7,528 nt of DNA from Bacillota bacterium. GTDB lineage: Bacteria > Bacillota > Dethiobacteria > DTU022. The stretch is from positions 1 through 7,528 of the forward strand of contig JAAZHP010000122.1 in the NCBI GenBank assembly GCA_012510625.1, read 5' to 3'. Position 1 is the first letter of the stretch, and each line of letters opens with the position of its first letter. Shown here piece after piece: positions 5,675 to 7,528 of this stretch. A model generated the notes under the pieces. The model saw only the letters and a program-made list of their open reading frames with translations. It did not search any database and was not told the origin of the DNA. The position numbers and the translations under genes were made by a program.

Positions 5675-5698
5675 TATAATGCTATAATATTATAATTG
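5675..5698 (+). repeat. Tandem 8-mer array TATAATnn x3
   Basis: TATAAT occurs at 5675-5680, 5683-5688 and 5691-5696, an exact 8-base period with variable two-base spacers (GC, AT, TG). Each hexamer is a consensus -10 element. None has a recognisable -35 at 16-18 bases: the corresponding positions read AGGAGG, AAAATA and AGGAGT. TTGACA at 5633-5638 is too far upstream. Possible roles are polymerase capture, cryptic promoters, easy DNA melting, or none. Confidence 0.5.
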
Positions 5699-5716
5699 AC
5701 AGGCGCAATATTCGGC

Positions 5717-5746
5717 TTGGCACGATTAACCAATAAATTCTGTAAT
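5717..5746 (+). promoter_or_regulatory. Candidate sigma-A promoter for mreB
   Basis: TTGGCA (5717-5722, five of six to TTGACA), an 18-base spacer, and TGTAAT (5741-5746, five of six to TATAAT). The predicted start near 5753 gives a leader of about 40 bases before the mreB ATG. This is the best-spaced -35/-10 pair in the 160-base interval between radC and mreB. Confidence 0.5.
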
Positions 5747-5749
5747 TAT

Positions 5750-5772
5750 CTAACCTGATAAGCTGCGGTTAG
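5750..5772 (+). promoter_or_regulatory. Leader hairpin at start of mreB mRNA
   Basis: CTAACC (5750-5755) and GGTTAG (5767-5772) form six perfect pairs around an 11-base loop. It would sit at the very 5' end of a transcript started near 5753 and ends five bases before the purine-rich ribosome binding region. It could stabilise the 5' end or act as an operator. No T-run follows, so it is not a terminator. Confidence 0.35.
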
Positions 5773-5792
5773 GAAAAGGAAGGGATATATTC

Positions 5793-6824
5793 ATGGCTTC
5801 ACTGTTCAGGGTATTTTCCAGGGAAATTGGGATCGATCTGGGCACCGCCAATACCATGGTCTACATTAAAGGCAAGGGTGTAGTCCTGCGGGAACCTTCG
5901 GTGGTGGCTGTCCGCCGCGACACAGGCGCAATCCTCGCTGTAGGCTCGGAAGCAAAACAGATGATCGGTCGCACTCCCGGAAATATTATTGCCATCCGCC
6001 CGATGAAAGACGGCGTGATCGCTGATTTTGACGTTACACAGACAATGATCAACTATTTTATTAATCTGGCCAGCCCCCGGCGCTCCATGTTCCGTCCTGT
6101 GGTGATTATCTGTATCCCTTCCGGGGTAACGGAGGTGGAGAAGCGGGCGGTTCTTGATGCCACCGGCCAGGTGGCCCGTGAAGCCTACCTGGTGGAAGAG
6201 CCCATGGCCGCGGCCATTGGGGCCGGCCTGCCCGTGGAGGAGCCTACCGGCAGCATGATTGTTGATATCGGCGGCGGCACCTCCGAAGTGGCCATTATTT
6301 CCCTGGGCGGTATCGTCACCAGCAAGTCCATTCGTGTTGGCGGGGATGACATGGATGAGGCGATCATTCAATATATTAAGAAGAAACATAACCTCATGAT
6401 CGGCGATCGCACTGCCGAAGAGGTGAAAATAAAGATCGGCACCGCTTATCACAAAGAGAACAACTCCGAAATGGATATTCGCGGCCGCGACCTCGTAACG
6501 GGACTTCCAAAAACACTTAAAATAACCTCCGAAGATGTAAAGGAGGCCCTGGAGGATCCCCTGGAGATAATACTCGAAGCGATACGGGTAACTCTTGAAA
6601 AGACACCGCCCGAGCTGGCGGCTGACGTGATGGATAAGGGGATAGTGCTCACTGGAGGCGGTGCACTGCTGCACGGTTTTGACCGGCGGGCCTCCGAAGA
6701 GACGGGGATGCCGGTCTATCTGGCCGATAACCCGATGGATTGTGTTGTCGTCGGGGCGGGGAAGATCCTGGCTGAGATCAACCTGCTCCGCCGGCTGGCG
6801 CTGACTGCGCGCAAAGGCGTTTAA
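5793..6824 (+). CDS. mreB: MreB, actin-like rod-shape protein
   Basis: Bacterial actin that polymerises on the inner membrane face and guides lateral wall synthesis. 343 residues, normal. Actin/HSP70-fold ATP-binding motifs: phosphate-1 GIDLGTAN (13-20), EEPMAAAIGAG (135-145) with the likely catalytic Glu136, phosphate-2 DIGGGTSEVA (158-167), and adenosine motif VLTGGGALLHG (285-295). The N-terminal MASLFRVFSREIGIDLG resembles other Firmicutes MreB. ATG 5793 follows a purine-rich AAGGAAGGG region (5776-5784) at eight bases. The gene follows an AT-rich regulatory gap and probably has its own promoter (5717-5746). mreC comes next, 93 bases later. Paralogues Mbl and MreBH share these motifs; the position before mreC and after radC favours MreB itself. 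Confidence 0.97.
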   Translation: MASLFRVFSREIGIDLGTANTMVYIKGKGVVLREPSVVAVRRDTGAILAVGSEAKQMIGRTPGNIIAIRPMKDGVIADFDVTQTMINYFINLASPRRSMFRPVVIICIPSGVTEVEKRAVLDATGQVAREAYLVEEPMAAAIGAGLPVEEPTGSMIVDIGGGTSEVAIISLGGIVTSKSIRVGGDDMDEAIIQYIKKKHNLMIGDRTAEEVKIKIGTAYHKENNSEMDIRGRDLVTGLPKTLKITSEDVKEALEDPLEIILEAIRVTLEKTPPELAADVMDKGIVLTGGGALLHGFDRRASEETGMPVYLADNPMDCVVVGAGKILAEINLLRRLALTARKGV

Positions 6825-6842
6825 CGGAAGATCTGGAGATAC

Positions 6843-6878
6843 ACAGGCGGTAACGCCCGGGTGCTTCCGGGGGCCTGT
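6843..6878 (+). other. Structured spacer between mreB and mreC
   Basis: ACAGGC (6843-6848) pairs with GCCTGT (6873-6878), enclosing CCCGG (6856-6860) and CCGGG (6867-6871) around loop GTGCTT. An alternative, mutually exclusive hairpin is GGCG-GTAA-CGCC (6846-6857) with a GNRA-type GUAA tetraloop. No T-run follows, so termination is unlikely. It may be an RNA processing or stability element separating mreB from mreC expression, or a chance GC-rich structure. Confidence 0.35.
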
Positions 6879-6917
6879 TGCCATCGGGGTAAAAATGAGA
6901 TATAGGATGTGTTCCCA

Positions 6918-7528
6918 TTGGCAAGGCGGAATAAGGGCCGCAGGAATCTTGTGGCGCTGCTGGCTGTCGTGGTCGGCTTGTTGCTGCTCATTGTTTTTAC
7001 CGGTGAAGGGCGGGAGCAGCTTACCCCGGTGGAAGATGCTCTGCTGGCCCTCTTTGCGCCGGCGCAGACAGCATTCTCTTCCGCAGGTCAGAAGATACAG
7101 TCATTTTTTGATGCCATTGTCTCGTTTTACGAGTTGAAATCTGAAAACGATCTTCTGCGGAAAAAAATATCACTTCTGGAGCAGCAGCTGGTCCAGTTCC
7201 AGGAGCTGCAGAAAGAAAATTACCGCTACCGCCAGTTGCTGGAATTTAAAGAAAAAAGCAGTTACCAGATGATTGCAGCGGAGGTAATTGCCCGAGATCC
7301 CAGCCAGTGGTTCGGGACGGTCACGATCAATCGCGGCTATCTTGACGGAGTCAAGCAAGAAATGGTGGTCATTACCGACAGGGGCCTGGTAGGGATGATC
7401 TCTACCGTATCACCGCATTCCAGCCAGGTTCTTCTGATCACCGACCCGCGGATGGCCGTAAGCGCGATGATCCAGCGAACTCGCGATCCCGCAACAGTGG
7501 GCATCGTGGAGAGTTTTGCCAATGATCC
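6918..7528 (+). CDS. mreC: MreC, rod-shape-determining protein (5' part, runs off window)
   Basis: Partial: 203 complete codons without stop up to the window end. MreC is the bitopic scaffold that links MreB and MreD to the wall-synthesis enzymes RodA and PBP2. Layout: basic N-terminus (MARRNKGRRN), one transmembrane helix (about 10-28), a coiled coil (about 70-108, heptad-rich SENDLLRKKISLLEQQL), then the MreC beta domain. Its signatures include VIARDPSQWFGTVTINRG and GLVGMISTVSPHSSQVLLIT. There is no ATG start: an in-frame TAG at 6903-6905 limits the choice to GTG 6909 or TTG 6918. TTG 6918 is preferred because AGGA (6904-6907) lies ten bases upstream of it but only one base from GTG 6909. 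The ribosome binding site is weak either way. mreD is expected next, outside the window. Confidence 0.94.
   Translation, partial: MARRNKGRRNLVALLAVVVGLLLLIVFTGEGREQLTPVEDALLALFAPAQTAFSSAGQKIQSFFDAIVSFYELKSENDLLRKKISLLEQQLVQFQELQKENYRYRQLLEFKEKSSYQMIAAEVIARDPSQWFGTVTINRGYLDGVKQEMVVITDRGLVGMISTVSPHSSQVLLITDPRMAVSAMIQRTRDPATVGIVESFAND

Noticed and set aside
5717..5735. Perfect sigma-54 -24 element TTGGCACG upstream of mreB
   Set aside because: The -12 element (TTGCA/T) should follow after four bases, but the sequence there reads ACCAA. The same bases fit a sigma-A -35 with TGTAAT 18 bases downstream.
5799..6884. Long minus-strand open frame of 361 codons opposite mreB
   Set aside because: It is the antisense of a clear mreB gene; the translation is rich in His, Gly and Asn with no domain, and there is no ribosome binding site. 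High-GC genes often leave such frames open.
6895..7137. ATG-started frame of 80 codons after mreB
   Set aside because: It is out of frame with mreC, which has strong homology signatures in the overlapping frame; Arg/Trp/Cys-rich composition is typical of a shadow frame.

Overview
The window is a chromosomal stretch of a probably anaerobic, Gram-positive (Clostridia/Firmicutes-like) bacterium. This is inferred from four things: a clostridial-type Rnf complex in the order G-E-A-B with a long, cluster-rich RnfB; the maf-radC-mreB-mreC order typical of Firmicutes; strong purine-rich Shine-Dalgarno sites; and TTG start codons (rnfB, apbE and probably mreC). I cannot name genus or species. All genes are on the + strand.

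Layout. (1) Bases 1-2311: the distal part of an rnf operon, with the C-terminal end of rnfG, then rnfE, rnfA and rnfB. The products are parts of the membrane ferredoxin:NAD+ oxidoreductase that couples electron transfer to Na+ or H+ pumping. (2) Bases 2312-2603: a 292-base non-coding block. It holds a GGGGACGTACC-type palindrome right after the rnfB stop, two REP-like palindromes in opposite orientation carrying GGAG and GTAG 5' tetranucleotides, a small tandem heptamer, an extended -10 promoter candidate and a perfect 10-bp palindrome just before the apbE ribosome binding site. (3) Bases 2604-3701: apbE, a membrane-anchored flavin transferase, followed by a candidate terminator. (4) Bases 3806-5632: a Gx-transporter-family membrane protein, maf and radC, tightly packed (ATGA overlap, then 4 bases). 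(5) Bases 5633-5792: an AT-rich regulatory interval with three TATAAT hexamers at exact 8-base spacing, a better-supported promoter and a leader hairpin. (6) Bases 5793-7528: mreB and the start of mreC, which runs off the window.

How the genes fit together. The rnfG tail contains D-T-K-T-G-A-T, the Dxx(S/T)GAT flavinylation motif whose last Thr receives FMN, and the enzyme family that attaches FMN (ApbE) is encoded 292 bases downstream of rnfB. Modifying enzyme and substrate are therefore neighbours. The Gx-family protein next to apbE has no settled function. The second half is a morphogenesis and housekeeping cluster: MreB/MreC for rod shape, Maf as a nucleotide pyrophosphatase, and RadC as a JAB-domain protein.

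I see no phage genes, CRISPR array, toxin system, tRNA or rRNA. The least explained parts are the repeat-rich block after rnfB, the Gx-family protein, the TATAAT array before mreB and the structured mreB-mreC spacer.
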